64,000 bases of DNA. Origin: Pelorhabdus rhamnosifermentans (GTDB taxonomy: Bacteria; Bacillota; Negativicutes; UMGS1260). The translations under genes and the position numbers were made by a program. Shown here piece by piece: positions 26,789 to 34,423 of this stretch; the first letter of the stretch is position 1; each line of letters opens with the position of its first letter. The notes under the pieces are model-generated. The model saw nothing but the letters and a program-made list of their open reading frames with translations. It had not been told where the DNA came from and made no database searches. The DNA lies in the NCBI RefSeq assembly GCF_018835585.1, contig NZ_JAHGVE010000010.1:1-64000 (forward strand). The letters are read 5' to 3'.

Positions 26789-27319
26789 ATGGGGAAAATA
26801 CGTCGCGACTATTTACTCGTCGATGGTTATAATGTCATTCATGATTGGCCGGAATTGAAAGAGATGCTGGATCATCTTGATCATGCTAGAGATCGTCTTA
26901 CCGATTGGCTGGCCAGTTATGGTGAATACAAGGGCTATGAGGTAATGATCATCTTTGATGCTCCAGCTGTAACGGGCTTTAAAGAACGGTCCTTATTGGT
27001 GCATGGCCATGTAACGGTGATTTTTACGCAGGAAGGTGAAACAGCGGATAGCTTTATTGAAAAGGCATCTTACAGGTTGGCACGAGCGGGTCGGGACGTT
27101 TATGTTGCTACCTCGGACGCAGCAGAACAGCAGATTATTCTTGGCGTAGGTGCTTTTCGTATATCGGCGCGCGAACTAAGACGCGATATGATGGTTACCA
27201 TGAGAAATATGCCCCGGCGATTAACCGAAGGCGATAGACAGACAGAGCGCAATGAAATTGAAGGACGCATCAATCCAAATGTTCTTGAAAAACTCAATAA
27301 ACTCCGCATGAGAAGGTAG
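26789..27319 (+). CDS. NYN-domain ribonuclease (Rae1/YacP family)
   Basis: 176 aa. The PIN-like NYN fold is visible in YLLVDGYNVIHDWPEL (first acidic ligand), VMIIFDAP, ETADSFIEKA and VYVATSDAAEQQIILG. The Bacillus member Rae1 is a ribosome-associated endoribonuclease that cuts mRNA in the A site. The frame is open from 26741, but ATG 26789 follows GGGAGAAG. Its place before sigH and after rlmB mirrors Bacillus gene order. Confidence 0.88.
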   Translation: MGKIRRDYLLVDGYNVIHDWPELKEMLDHLDHARDRLTDWLASYGEYKGYEVMIIFDAPAVTGFKERSLLVHGHVTVIFTQEGETADSFIEKASYRLARAGRDVYVATSDAAEQQIILGVGAFRISARELRRDMMVTMRNMPRRLTEGDRQTERNEIEGRINPNVLEKLNKLRMRR

Positions 27320-27338
27320 GCCTCTTCACAAAGAATGC

Positions 27339-27368
27339 TTGACTAAAATGGCTTTACTAAGGTATAAT
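27339..27368 (+). promoter_or_regulatory. Promoter of sigH
   Basis: TTGACT (27339-27344), an 18-bp spacer and TATAAT (27363-27368), 92 bp upstream of the sigH start. No obvious Spo0A or AbrB box could be assigned by eye. Confidence 0.75.
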
Positions 27369-27459
27369 TTTCGTGAAGTAGCATGTACTTATTAGTGAAG
27401 GCACTAAGGATTAGTGCATTTTATTTTTGTAGGTCATCAGGAAGAATGGGGGCGATCGA

Positions 27460-28206
27460 ATGCGGGCAAATACTCAACGCGATCTGTACGGTTGTTTTGA
27501 GAATATGATGGATGAAGAAATTGTTGCCGATGTCAAAGATAATGACAACACAGTCGCTCTGGAGTATCTTATTAATAAATACCGTAATTTCGTTCGAGCC
27601 AAAGCTAGATCGTACTTTTTAATCGGTGCGGAACGGGAAGATATTATTCAAGAAGGAATGATCGGTCTTTATAAGGCTATTCGGGATTTTCGTAATGATA
27701 AGCTTTCTTCTTTTCGGGCCTTTGCCGAACTTTGCGTAACCCGCCAAATTATTACGGCGATTAAAACGGCTACGAGGCAGAAACATATTCCTTTAAACTC
27801 GTATGTCTCGTTAAATAAACCAATTTATGATGAAGATTCTGATCGTACGCTTCTCGATGTTTTATCAGGTTCGAAAATTTCTGATCCCGAAGAATTGGTG
27901 ATCAGTCGTGAAGAATTTATTGACATTGAAGGAAAAATGTGCGAGATTCTGAGTGATTTGGAATGGAAAGTATTAATGAGTTATTTAGACGGAAAATCAT
28001 ATCAGGAGATTGCCGTTGAGCTTGATCGTCACGTGAAGTCGATTGATAATGCTTTGCAACGAGTCAAACGAAAATTGGAACGATATTTGGATAATCGTAG
28101 CGATGATGCTGAAGTACGTGGTATGTATAAAGGTTTAGCCGGACTAAATAAAGAACTTCAGGTTGAGTTGGCTGACTATAATTCTTCAAATGACAAGCAT
28201 AACTGA
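27460..28206 (+). CDS. sigH: RNA polymerase sigma-H factor
   Basis: Alternative sigma factor that starts the sporulation programme. The 248-aa product has region 2 (ALEYLINKYRNFVRAKARSYFLIGAEREDIIQEGMIGLYKAIRDF), the -10 recognition segment (FAELCVTRQIITAIKTA), and region 4 (LSDLEWKVLMSYLDGKSYQEIAVEL, then the helix-turn-helix). A C-terminal tail of about 35 residues goes beyond the Bacillus length. The start is ATG 27460; a GGGGGCGATCGA stretch precedes it and is only a modest ribosome site. Confidence 0.94.
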   Translation: MRANTQRDLYGCFENMMDEEIVADVKDNDNTVALEYLINKYRNFVRAKARSYFLIGAEREDIIQEGMIGLYKAIRDFRNDKLSSFRAFAELCVTRQIITAIKTATRQKHIPLNSYVSLNKPIYDEDSDRTLLDVLSGSKISDPEELVISREEFIDIEGKMCEILSDLEWKVLMSYLDGKSYQEIAVELDRHVKSIDNALQRVKRKLERYLDNRSDDAEVRGMYKGLAGLNKELQVELADYNSSNDKHN

Positions 28207-28236
28207 CATCCCTATGGGGGTGTCTTTTTATTTTTA
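28204..28236 (+). terminator. Intrinsic terminator after sigH
   Basis: GACATCCC-TATG-GGGGTGTC is followed by TTTTTATTTTT. It separates sigH from the BrxF-like gene. Confidence 0.87.
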
Positions 28237-28317
28237 TCATGTTATGAAGGAATTTTTTATTTATTGCCGAAAGAGGAGGAACGAAGACCCAAGAATAAAA
28301 AAGGTGAGGTGGAGTCC

Positions 28318-28773
28318 ATGTCAGCCGCGTTAAGAGTAGTGGAGTGCTTACGTGAAGTGGAACACATGCCCAATAAGCTTGTTTTGATTGTTGGGAAAGC
28401 CGGCGCCGGAAAAAGCAAAATCTTACGGGAATTGGCAGATGTGAAAGGTTGTCGCTATCTGGATTGTAAGTTCTTAATTACGGATGATCTCATTGATTTA
28501 GTTCCCAAGGTGCGACAACAGCAAGCACCAGGCATTATGGATGAGGTATTGAGCGGATTTTCAGCGGAAACTTTTCTGTTAGATCGTATTGAACTGTTTT
28601 TTAGGCCTGTACTGTGTTTAGAGCCACTCAATTTGCTTAAGCAATTAAGTCGAAAGTATTCACTTGTTGTAGCTTGGCCGGGTAAATATGAAGATGGTAA
28701 GCTGATTTTTCAGGATTGGAAATTAGACAGTCATACTTATGATGCGAAGGGGATTCGGATTATTGAGTTATAA
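28318..28773 (+). CDS. BrxF-like P-loop ATPase (orphan)
   Basis: A 151-aa single-domain ATPase. Walker A is VGKAGAGKSK near residues 26-35, with a Walker B-like FLLDRIELFF near 85-94, and AWPGKYEDGKL near the end. Layout, length and the start pattern (LREVEHMPNKLVLIVG) match my memory of BrxF, the small P-loop protein of BREX-3 phage defence. No BrxA, BrxC, PglX, PglZ or BrxL gene is nearby. ATG 28318 has GGTGAGGTGGAG upstream; the frame opens 54 bases earlier at TTG. It lies between two terminators. A housekeeping role is possible. Confidence 0.7.
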   Translation: MSAALRVVECLREVEHMPNKLVLIVGKAGAGKSKILRELADVKGCRYLDCKFLITDDLIDLVPKVRQQQAPGIMDEVLSGFSAETFLLDRIELFFRPVLCLEPLNLLKQLSRKYSLVVAWPGKYEDGKLIFQDWKLDSHTYDAKGIRIIEL

Positions 28774-28816
28774 CTTTTTTTATAAGTGGACTGTAGCAAT
28801 ATAAAGTTTGTTTTTG

Positions 28817-28850
28817 AAACAAGAGATAGCTTTTATCTCTTGTTTTTTAG
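28817..28850 (+). terminator. Intrinsic terminator after the BrxF-like gene
   Basis: AACAAGAGATA and TATCTCTTGTT form the stem, followed by TTTTAG. Confidence 0.85.
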
Positions 28851-28945
28851 ATATGCGAGAAATTTTTTCGCAACGATGACTCAAAATAATCTTACTGTGT
28901 GAATTTCTCTATTATACAATTATACAAACGAAAGGAACTGTTTTT

Positions 28946-29473
28946 ATGCAACAACGTTATCAATTTTGCCCCTATTGCGGCGGAAAACTTTATGTTGAAA
29001 GAAAAGCCGAGCGGCCTCGTTTGACTTGTCAAAGCTGTGGGCGTATTTTATATGAGAACCCAATTGTGGGAGTCGCTGCCGTTGTGCGAAATGCGGAAGG
29101 TAAGATTTTGCTTGGCAAGCGAAGTGAGACGGCTTCTTATGCCGGACTTTGGTGCATACCCTGCGGCTATGTGGAATATGATGAAGAAGTGAGGCAGGCT
29201 GTTTGTCGAGAATTTTACGAAGAAACGGGACTAGAAATTGTTGTAAAAAAAGTTTTTGCAGTTCTTTCTAATTTTCATAATCCCCTTGTTCATACTGTGG
29301 GAATTTGGTTTGAAAGTGAAATAGTTAGTGGTTGCCTTGAGGCTGGCGATGATTTAAGCGAAGTGGGCTATTTCGCACTTCATGAAGTGCCGCCGTTGGC
29401 ATTTCCTACCGATCAGATTGTATTAGATATGCTTAAGAGTGAGCAAGAAAAAATTCAGCCGCTTATTAAATAA
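28946..29473 (+). CDS. Nudix hydrolase with zinc ribbon
   Basis: 175 aa. An N-terminal four-Cys zinc ribbon (FCPYCGGKL and CQSCGRI) is followed by a Nudix domain. Its box runs G-Y-V-E-Y-DE, seven residues, REFYEETGLEI, retaining the metal-binding REx2EE core. The combination resembles NudC-type or ADP-ribose pyrophosphatases, but the C-terminal SQPWPFPxS motif of NudC is not seen. The substrate is therefore left open. ATG 28946 follows AAAGGAA. Confidence 0.85.
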   Translation: MQQRYQFCPYCGGKLYVERKAERPRLTCQSCGRILYENPIVGVAAVVRNAEGKILLGKRSETASYAGLWCIPCGYVEYDEEVRQAVCREFYEETGLEIVVKKVFAVLSNFHNPLVHTVGIWFESEIVSGCLEAGDDLSEVGYFALHEVPPLAFPTDQIVLDMLKSEQEKIQPLIK

Positions 29474-29489
29474 GTAGGGAGAGAAGTGT

Positions 29490-29686
29490 ATGGCAGATTA
29501 ACTTGCTGCTAGTCTGTTGGGCATTATTGAAGGACTAACGGATTTTTTGCCTATTTCTTTGGCGCGACAATTGTTTGGTTGATGCGTTTTTTGAATCGTT
29601 TCACTTTAGCGGCTTTTGCTTACTATTGATTTGTTCTGGCGTTCTTATCAATTGGATATTTTTATTATTGAAAAGATGCTAAATAA
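29490..29686 (+). pseudogene. Remnant of undecaprenyl-diphosphatase (uppP/bacA)
   Basis: Only the two ends of the gene survive. 29490-29558 reads M-A-D-stop-L-A-A-S-L-L-G-I-I-E-G-L-T-D-F-L-P-I-S, the classic UppP N-terminus but with TAA at codon 4. After a frame change, 29558-29686 reads F-G-A-T-I-V-W-L-M-R-F-L-N-R-F, then A-F-A-Y-Y-stop and F-Y-Y-stop-K-D-A-K. This is the UppP C-terminal helix pattern with two TGA codons where Arg (CGA) would be expected. About 200 codons are missing between. It follows the Nudix gene with a GGGAGAG site still in place. Confidence 0.82.
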
Positions 29687-29807
29687 GTGTTTACAAGGAT
29701 AAATTCTTGTGGTATCATTAGTTCCTGTCAAGGATATTTATGTCGATCCATCGTTCTTAATGACTTTGAAATGAAATTTTAGGAATAAAGAAAAACAAAA
29801 AAAGTTG

Positions 29808-29836
29808 TTGACACAGCGCATTGAAAGATGTATAAT
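29808..29836 (+). promoter_or_regulatory. Promoter of the tRNA cluster
   Basis: TTGACA (29808-29813), a 17-bp spacer and TATAAT (29831-29836) give a full consensus promoter. The start would lie near 29843, about 45 bp before the first tRNA. The stretch 29687-29807 holds no recognisable gene. Confidence 0.88.
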
Positions 29837-29886
29837 AAATCTTGTCGCTAAGAACGAAGCCCTTGTGGCGGAGTTAAAAATAACAT

Positions 29887-29962
29887 GCTGGCGTAGCTCA
29901 ATTGGTAGAGCAGCTGACTTGTAATCAGCAGGTTGGGAGTTCGATTCTTCTCGCCAGCTCCA
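29887..29962 (+). tRNA. tRNA-Thr (TGT)
   Basis: A 76-nt cloverleaf. Acceptor GCTGGCG pairs with CGCCAGC. The anticodon loop CTTGTAA reads TGT, the T-arm has TTCGATT, and the CCA end is encoded. Confidence 0.95.
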
Positions 29963-29979
29963 GTTTTAAAAATTTAAAT

Positions 29980-30065
29980 GGGTAGGTGGCCGAGTGGCTA
30001 AAGGCAGCAGACTGTAAATCTGCCTCTTAACGGATACGATGGTTCGAATCCATCCCTGCCCACCA
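29980..30065 (+). tRNA. tRNA-Tyr (GTA)
   Basis: An 86-nt class II tRNA with a long variable arm. Acceptor GGGTAGG pairs with CCTGCCC. The anticodon GTA sits in ACTGTAAAT, and CCA is encoded. Confidence 0.95.
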
Positions 30066-30097
30066 TTTTCATTAATTTTATAGTAAGGTTTGAATGT

Positions 30098-30173
30098 CGC
30101 GGGGTGGAGCAGCTGGCAGCTCGTCGGGCTCATAACCCGAAGGTCACAGGTTCAAGTCCTGTCCCCGCAACCA
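30098..30173 (+). tRNA. Initiator tRNA-fMet (CAT)
   Basis: A 76-nt tRNA. Position 1 is C opposite A, leaving the end unpaired as in initiators. The anticodon stem has the GGG/CCC pairs (CGGGCTCATAACCCG). CCA is encoded. Confidence 0.95.
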
Positions 30174-30183
30174 TGTATTTATT

Positions 30184-30259
30184 GCTGATGTAGCTCAGTC
30201 GGTAGAGCGTATCCTTGGTAAGGATAAGGTCACCGGTTCAATCCCGGTCATTAGCTCCA
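30184..30259 (+). tRNA. tRNA-Thr (GGT)
   Basis: A 76-nt tRNA. Acceptor GCTGATG pairs with CATTAGC. The loop TTGGTAA reads GGT, and CCA is encoded. This is the second Thr isoacceptor of the cluster. Confidence 0.94.
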
Positions 30260-30273
30260 CATATATATAATAT

Positions 30274-30350
30274 GGCGGCGTAGCTCAGTTGGCTAGAGCA
30301 TGCGGTTCATACCCGCAGTGTCCGGGGTTCAAATCCCTGCGCCGCCACCA
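30274..30350 (+). tRNA. Elongator tRNA-Met (CAT)
   Basis: A 77-nt tRNA. Acceptor GGCGGCG pairs with CGCCGCC. The loop TTCATAC reads CAT. It resembles the Bacillus elongator Met tRNA rather than the lysidine-modified Ile tRNA, and CCA is encoded. Confidence 0.9.
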
Positions 30351-30363
30351 AGTGAAACTACAA

Positions 30364-30394
30364 AAAAGCCTCGCATATTGCGGGGCTTTATTTA
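30364..30394 (+). terminator. Terminator of the tRNA cluster
   Basis: AAAGCCTCGC-ATATT-GCGGGGCTTT is followed by ATTT. It separates the tRNAs from tuf1. No clear promoter was found in 30395-30490 before tuf1. Confidence 0.85.
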
Positions 30395-30506
30395 CTTATA
30401 ATGAAAACAAAGCGATAAATTACCGCTATTGTGAAAAGAATGCAGGATTTTAACATTGTTGCTAGAAATGATCAGTATTACTTTTTTAGGGAGGACATGA
30501 GATAGA

Positions 30507-31709
30507 ATGGCTAAGAAAAAATTTGAAAGAAACAAACCTCATGTGAATATTGGCACCATCGGTCACGTTGATCATGGCAAGACTTCTTTAACGGCTGCAA
30601 TTACCATGACACTGGCAAAAGCAGGCGGTGCAGAATTCATGGCGTATGACATGATTGATAAGGCTCCAGAAGAAAGAGAACGTGGAATTACGATTAATAC
30701 GGCACATGTGGAATATGAAACAGAGAAACGTCACTATGCCCATGTTGACTGCCCAGGCCATGCTGACTATGTAAAAAACATGATCACAGGTGCTGCACAG
30801 ATGGATGGTGCTATCCTTGTTTGTAGCGCTGCTGACGGCCCAATGCCTCAGACTCGTGAACACATTCTGCTGTCCCGTCAGGTTGGCGTACCAGCAATGG
30901 TCGTATTCTTAAACAAGATGGACCTTGTTGATGATCCTGAACTGATTGAATTGGTAGAAATGGAAGTACGTGAATTGTTATCAAGCTATGAATTCCCTGG
31001 TGATGATATTCCAATTATTACAGGATCCGCTGTTAAAGCACTTGAATGTGGCTGCGGTAAACGCGAATGCGAATGGTGCGGTAAGATACATGAATTAATG
31101 GATGCTGTTGATGAATACATTCCAACACCTACGCGCGACACGGACAAACCGTTCTTGATGCCAGTAGAAGATGTCTTCACAATTACCGGTCGTGGCACAG
31201 TTGCTACAGGTCGTGTAGAAAGAGGCGAAATCAAAGTAAGTGATACTATTGAAATCGTCGGAATGACAGAAAAACCAAAAGCAACGGTTGTAACAGGTCT
31301 TGAAATGTTCAGAAAACTGTTAGACAGCGCTGTAGCAGGAGACAACATTGGCGTACTGCTGCGTGGTGTTGAAAGAAAAGAAATTGAACGTGGTCAAGTA
31401 CTTGCAAAACCAGCTTCAATTAAACCTCACACGAAATTTTCGGCACAAGTTTATGTACTGACGAAAGAAGAAGGAGGCCGTCATACGCCGTTCTTTAATG
31501 GCTATCGTCCGCAGTTCTACTTCCGTACAACAGACGTAACGGGTGTGACGACGCTTCCAGAAGGCGTAGAAATGGTAATGCCTGGCGACAATATTCGCAT
31601 GGATATTGAGCTTATTACACCGATTGCAATGGAAGAAGGACTTCGTTTTGCAATTCGTGAAGGTGGCCGTACTGTAGGCGCCGGTGTTGTTTCAGCAATT
31701 AATGCATAA
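30507..31709 (+). CDS. tuf: Elongation factor Tu, copy 1
   Basis: GTPase of 400 aa delivering aminoacyl-tRNA to the ribosome. G1 is GHVDHGKT (19-26), G3 is DCPGH (81-85), and G4 is NKMD (136-139). Between the G domain and the [13 protein letters not shown] helix a four-Cys motif C-x-C-x4-C-x2-C occupies residues 181-191. The protein is identical to copy 2 at 47096. The DNA appears to differ only by silent changes in the first 65 bases and one near the 3' end. ATG 30507 has GGGAGGA upstream. It stands alone between the tRNA cluster and rpmG. Confidence 0.97.
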   Translation: MAKKKFERNKPHVNIGTIGHVDHGKTSLTAAITMTLAKAGGAEFMAYDMIDKAPEERERGITINTAHVEYETEKRHYAHVDCPGHADYVKNMITGAAQMDGAILVCSAADGPMPQTREHILLSRQVGVPAMVVFLNKMDLVDDPELIELVEMEVRELLSSYEFPGDDIPIITGSAVKALECGCGKRECEWCGKIHELMDAVDEYIPTPTRDTDKPFLMPVEDVFTITGRGTVATGRVERGEIKVSDTIEIVGMTEKPKATVVTGLEMFRKLLDSAVAGDNIGVLLRGVERKEIERGQVLAKPASIKPHTKFSAQVYVLTKEEGGRHTPFFNGYRPQFYFRTTDVTGVTTLPEGVEMVMPGDNIRMDIELITPIAMEEGLRFAIREGGRTVGAGVVSAINA

Positions 31710-31745
31710 TCGTAAAAATTAATTTTGTCTACATAGTGCGGGGGA

Positions 31746-31780
31746 GACACAAAGAAGAAGAGACTTCTTTGTGTCTTTGC
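31746..31780 (+). terminator. Terminator after tuf1
   Basis: GACACAAAGAAG and CTTCTTTGTGTC form a 12-bp stem with a six-base loop. The tail TTTGCG is short. Confidence 0.7.
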
Positions 31781-31833
31781 GCGTAAATTAGACCGTTTTT
31801 TGCGAGATATGGCACACCAGGGCTCGTGGGCTA

Positions 31834-31862
31834 TTGACATAGCAAATTAATTATGATAAATT
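31834..31862 (+). promoter_or_regulatory. Promoter of rpmG-tRNA-Trp-secE-nusG
   Basis: TTGACA (31834-31839), a 17-bp spacer and TAAATT (31857-31862), 57 bp before rpmG. Confidence 0.68.
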
Positions 31863-31918
31863 ATATTAGCGACATTTTAAAGACTTGTCACATTTATTAG
31901 CTTAGAGGGGTGTAAAAG

Positions 31919-32068
31919 ATGCGCAACGCAGTAACATTGGCCTGTACGGAATGCAAACAACGCAATTATCAGACCAATAAGAACAAGAAAAATGATCCGG
32001 ATAGATTAGAACTCAACAAATACTGCAAGTTCTGTAAAAAAGAGACTTTACACAAGGAAACAAAATAA
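31919..32068 (+). CDS. rpmG: 50S ribosomal protein L33
   Basis: A 49-aa zinc form of L33. Cys9, Cys12, Cys36 and Cys39 make the ribbon. The typical sequence [12 protein letters not shown] and [15 protein letters not shown] is complete. GAGGGG precedes ATG 31919. It is followed by tRNA-Trp, secE and nusG, the usual Firmicute order. Confidence 0.95.
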   Translation: MRNAVTLACTECKQRNYQTNKNKKNDPDRLELNKYCKFCKKETLHKETK

Positions 32069-32096
32069 CTTATAATAGTTAAGTGTTATACTTAGT

Positions 32097-32172
32097 AGGG
32101 GCATAGCTCAATTGGTAGAGTAGCGGTCTCCAAAACCGTTGGTTGAGGGTTCAAGTCCTTCTGCCCCTGCCA
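32097..32172 (+). tRNA. tRNA-Trp (CCA)
   Basis: A 76-nt tRNA. Acceptor AGGGGCA pairs with TGCCCCT. The loop CTCCAAA reads CCA, and the 3' CCA is encoded. It lies between rpmG and secE. Confidence 0.95.
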
Positions 32173-32223
32173 GTGTGTAAAAAGTTATGGAACCTGGCAG
32201 AAGACGGGGTGTGAGTAAGAAAC

Positions 32224-32439
32224 ATGGCTACTCAAGAAACGGCAATGCCGCAAGGAACGCCGCGGTTTAAAAAATTCTTCCGGGAAGTTAAGGCCGAACT
32301 CAAAAAGGTGTCATGGCCCAATAAGCAGGAACTTATTTCTTACACAGGAGTTGTTTTTGTTTCGGTAATATTTATTGCCGCTTTGATTTGGGTAGTTGAC
32401 AGTGTATTTAACGAGGCGTTACGACTGATACTTAAGTAG
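32224..32439 (+). CDS. secE: Preprotein translocase subunit SecE
   Basis: 71 aa with a single membrane helix (about 41-62). The conserved amphipathic segment FFREVKAELKKVSWPNKQELI clamps SecY. This is the short one-helix Gram-positive form. It is directly upstream of nusG. Confidence 0.94.
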   Translation: MATQETAMPQGTPRFKKFFREVKAELKKVSWPNKQELISYTGVVFVSVIFIAALIWVVDSVFNEALRLILK

Positions 32440-32471
32440 GGGGTGGGGGACGGAAAAGTCCCTTGGTAACG

Positions 32472-33002
32472 ATGGAATCAGAAAAACACTGGTATGTCAT
32501 ACATACCTATTCAGGGTATGAGAACAAGGTTATGGCCAACCTGGAACGTAAAGTGCATTCCATGGCTATGGAGAACGAAATATTTAATATTGTTGTTCCC
32601 ATGGAAGACGAAGTAGAGATCAAGGACGGTCAAAAAAAAATATCGAAGAAAAAAGTATTCCCAGGCTATGTGCTTGTGGAAATGATCGTGACAGATCGTT
32701 CGTGGTATGTGGTGCGCAATACGCCGGGTGTTACAGGTTTTGTCGGTTCCGGTACCAAACCTATTCCGCTTAGTACTGCCGAAGTGAAGCACATCCTTAA
32801 ATCGATGGGAATGGAAGATGTCAAACCCAAACTTGATATCGAGTTAAATCAACTTGTGCGCATCACAGCAGGGGCCTTTGAAAATTGGTCAGCCACAGTG
32901 ATAGAGGTTCATCCGGAACAGGCTAAACTGAAAGTTCTTGTCGATATGTTTGGACGAGAAACACCGGTCGAATTGGATTATACACAAGTAGAAAAGATAT
33001 AA
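32472..33002 (+). CDS. nusG: Transcription termination/antitermination factor NusG
   Basis: 176 aa. The NGN domain (KHWYVIHTYSGYENKV, FPGYVLVEM, VRNTPGVTGFVG) binds RNA polymerase. The C-terminal KOW domain (LVRITAGAFENWSATVIEVHPEQAKLKVLVDMFGRETPVEL) binds S10 or Rho. TTG 32463, three codons upstream and in frame, is an alternative start; neither has an ideal ribosome site. Confidence 0.93.
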   Translation: MESEKHWYVIHTYSGYENKVMANLERKVHSMAMENEIFNIVVPMEDEVEIKDGQKKISKKKVFPGYVLVEMIVTDRSWYVVRNTPGVTGFVGSGTKPIPLSTAEVKHILKSMGMEDVKPKLDIELNQLVRITAGAFENWSATVIEVHPEQAKLKVLVDMFGRETPVELDYTQVEKI

Positions 33003-33028
33003 ATAGAGTGCAGTAAAACTGCCTTTAA

Positions 33029-33056
33029 GTGGGAGGACTTCTAGTCCGTCAACCAC
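33029..33056 (+). promoter_or_regulatory. Hairpin before rplK, candidate L1 target
   Basis: GTGGGAGGACT-TCT-AGTCCGTCAACCAC folds into a two-part stem with an asymmetric internal loop. The same GTGGGAGGA...CC...ACCAC design recurs before rplA at 33520-33545. Ribosomal protein L1 is known to repress the L11-L1 genes by binding a mimic of its 23S site. The assignment is an inference. Confidence 0.6.
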
Positions 33057-33082
33057 AGTTAGTTAGGTAAGGAGGTGTAACC

Positions 33083-33508
33083 ATGGCTAAAAAAGTAATT
33101 AAATTGGTTAAATTACAAGTTCCAGCAGCGAAAGCAACTCCGGCGCCTCCAGTAGGCCCTGCTCTTGGTCAAGCTGGCGTCAACATTATGGCGTTTGTTA
33201 AGGATTTCAATGAAAGAACAGCTAAACAAGTCGGACTGATTATTCCGGTAGAGATTACTGTTTTTGAAGATAGATCCTTTACTTTTGTCACTAAAACTCC
33301 ACCGGCTCCTGTACTTTTGAAAAAAGCAGCAGGTATTGAAAAGGCTTCCGGTGAGCCAAATAAGAAAAAAGTAGCCAAGGTTTCTCGTACGAAAGTTCGC
33401 GAAATCGCTGAAAGTAAAATGGCTGACTTAAATGCCGCTAATGTAGAAGCAGCAATGCGGATGATTGAAGGCACGGCGCGCAGCATGGGAATTGATGTTG
33501 TCGACTAA
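33083..33508 (+). CDS. rplK: 50S ribosomal protein L11
   Basis: 141 aa, full length. The N-terminal proline-rich [30 protein letters not shown] and the C-terminal rRNA-binding domain are intact. It forms the GTPase-associated stalk base and is target of thiopeptides. ATG 33083 follows AAGGAGGTG. Confidence 0.97.
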   Translation: MAKKVIKLVKLQVPAAKATPAPPVGPALGQAGVNIMAFVKDFNERTAKQVGLIIPVEITVFEDRSFTFVTKTPPAPVLLKKAAGIEKASGEPNKKKVAKVSRTKVREIAESKMADLNAANVEAAMRMIEGTARSMGIDVVD

Positions 33509-33519
33509 TGCTTAATTAG

Positions 33520-33545
33520 GTGGGAGGATTTTTCCGCTAAACCAC
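33520..33545 (+). promoter_or_regulatory. Hairpin before rplA, candidate L1 target
   Basis: GTGGGAGGATTTTTCCGCTAAACCAC has the same outer GTGG/CCAC stem and inner GGA/TCC stem as the hairpin before rplK. It ends just before the rplA AGGAGG, so bound L1 could block initiation. Confidence 0.62.
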
Positions 33546-33560
33546 AAGGAGGAATAACAT

Positions 33561-34268
33561 ATGCCAAAAGTTGGTAAAAAATATCAAGAAGCTGCTAAGC
33601 TTGTTGATGACAAACAACTGTATGAAGTTGAAGAAGCCATTGATTTAGTGAAAAAAACGGCTACAGCGAAATTTGATGAAACTGTTGAAGTTGCCATTAA
33701 ATTAGGTGTCGATGTGAAATATGCTGACCAGCAAGTTCGCGGCGCTGTTGTATTGCCGAACGGAACAGGTAAGAGCAAATCTGTACTTGTTTTTGCTAAA
33801 GGTGAAAAAGCCAAAGCTGCTGAAGCTGCTGGCGCTGATTTTGTTGGTGCTGAAGATCTTGTAGCAAAAATTCAAGGTGGCTGGACTGAATTCGATGTGG
33901 CTGTTGCTACCCCTGATATGATGGGTACAGTCGGTCGACTTGGTAAAATTCTCGGACCTAAAGGTTTGATGCCAAATCCAAAGGTTGGAACAGTTACACT
34001 GGATGTAACCAAAGCCATTCATGAAATTAAAGCGGGTAAGATTGAGTATCGTACTGATAAAGCAGGCAATATTCATGCTCCAATTGGTAAAGTTTCTTTT
34101 GAACAGGGAAAACTGATTGAAAACTTTACGACACTTGTTGATACACTGAATAAAGTGAAACCTGCTTCTGCTAAAGGACAGTACCTGAAGTCCATTACGC
34201 TTAGCACAACCATGGGACCTGGCGTAAAAGTCAACCCACTCAAAGTTGTTTCCGGCAAAAAAGAATAG
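33561..34268 (+). CDS. rplA: 50S ribosomal protein L1
   Basis: 235 aa. Two-domain L1 fold with [29 protein letters not shown] as the signature. It binds 23S rRNA at the L1 stalk, controls E-site tRNA release, and probably represses its own mRNA. ATG 33561 follows AAGGAGG. Confidence 0.97.
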   Translation: MPKVGKKYQEAAKLVDDKQLYEVEEAIDLVKKTATAKFDETVEVAIKLGVDVKYADQQVRGAVVLPNGTGKSKSVLVFAKGEKAKAAEAAGADFVGAEDLVAKIQGGWTEFDVAVATPDMMGTVGRLGKILGPKGLMPNPKVGTVTLDVTKAIHEIKAGKIEYRTDKAGNIHAPIGKVSFEQGKLIENFTTLVDTLNKVKPASAKGQYLKSITLSTTMGPGVKVNPLKVVSGKKE

Positions 34269-34282
34269 TTTTATTTTGGCTA

Positions 34283-34392
34283 TAGACCGCAGGTCCCGTT
34301 TATTGGGATAAAAGCAATGCTTGCCTGCCGAGGCTGGAAACCGTAATGACAGTTACGACCTCCGGTTTATGCCGTGGGGTCTTTTTAGTTGC
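34283..34392 (+). ncRNA. Ribosomal protein L10 leader
   Basis: The 155-bp gap before rplJ contains AGACCGCAGG at its 5' side and CCGTGGGGTCTTTTT at its 3' side, which close a branched structure. Inner elements TGCCTGCCGAGG and GGTTTATGCC are also typical. This matches the L10 leader by which the L10-L7/L12 complex represses rplJL. The T-run after the closing stem suggests that it can also terminate. Confidence 0.8.
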
Positions 34393-34423
34393 ATTGATTA
34401 TGTTGAAGGAGGTGTAAGAAACA

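Noticed and set aside
28318-28773. A BREX phage-defence island
   Set aside because: Only the BrxF-like gene is present; the surrounding genes are housekeeping and no methylase, PglZ or BrxC is in the window.
30274-30350. tRNA-Ile2 (CAT, lysidine type)
   Set aside because: The acceptor and arm sequences resemble elongator tRNA-Met of Bacillus; an Ile2 call has no positive support.
30588-31348. Minus-strand ORFs over tuf1 (and the same over tuf2)
   Set aside because: They are mirror frames of a strongly conserved gene, without ribosome sites or known motifs.
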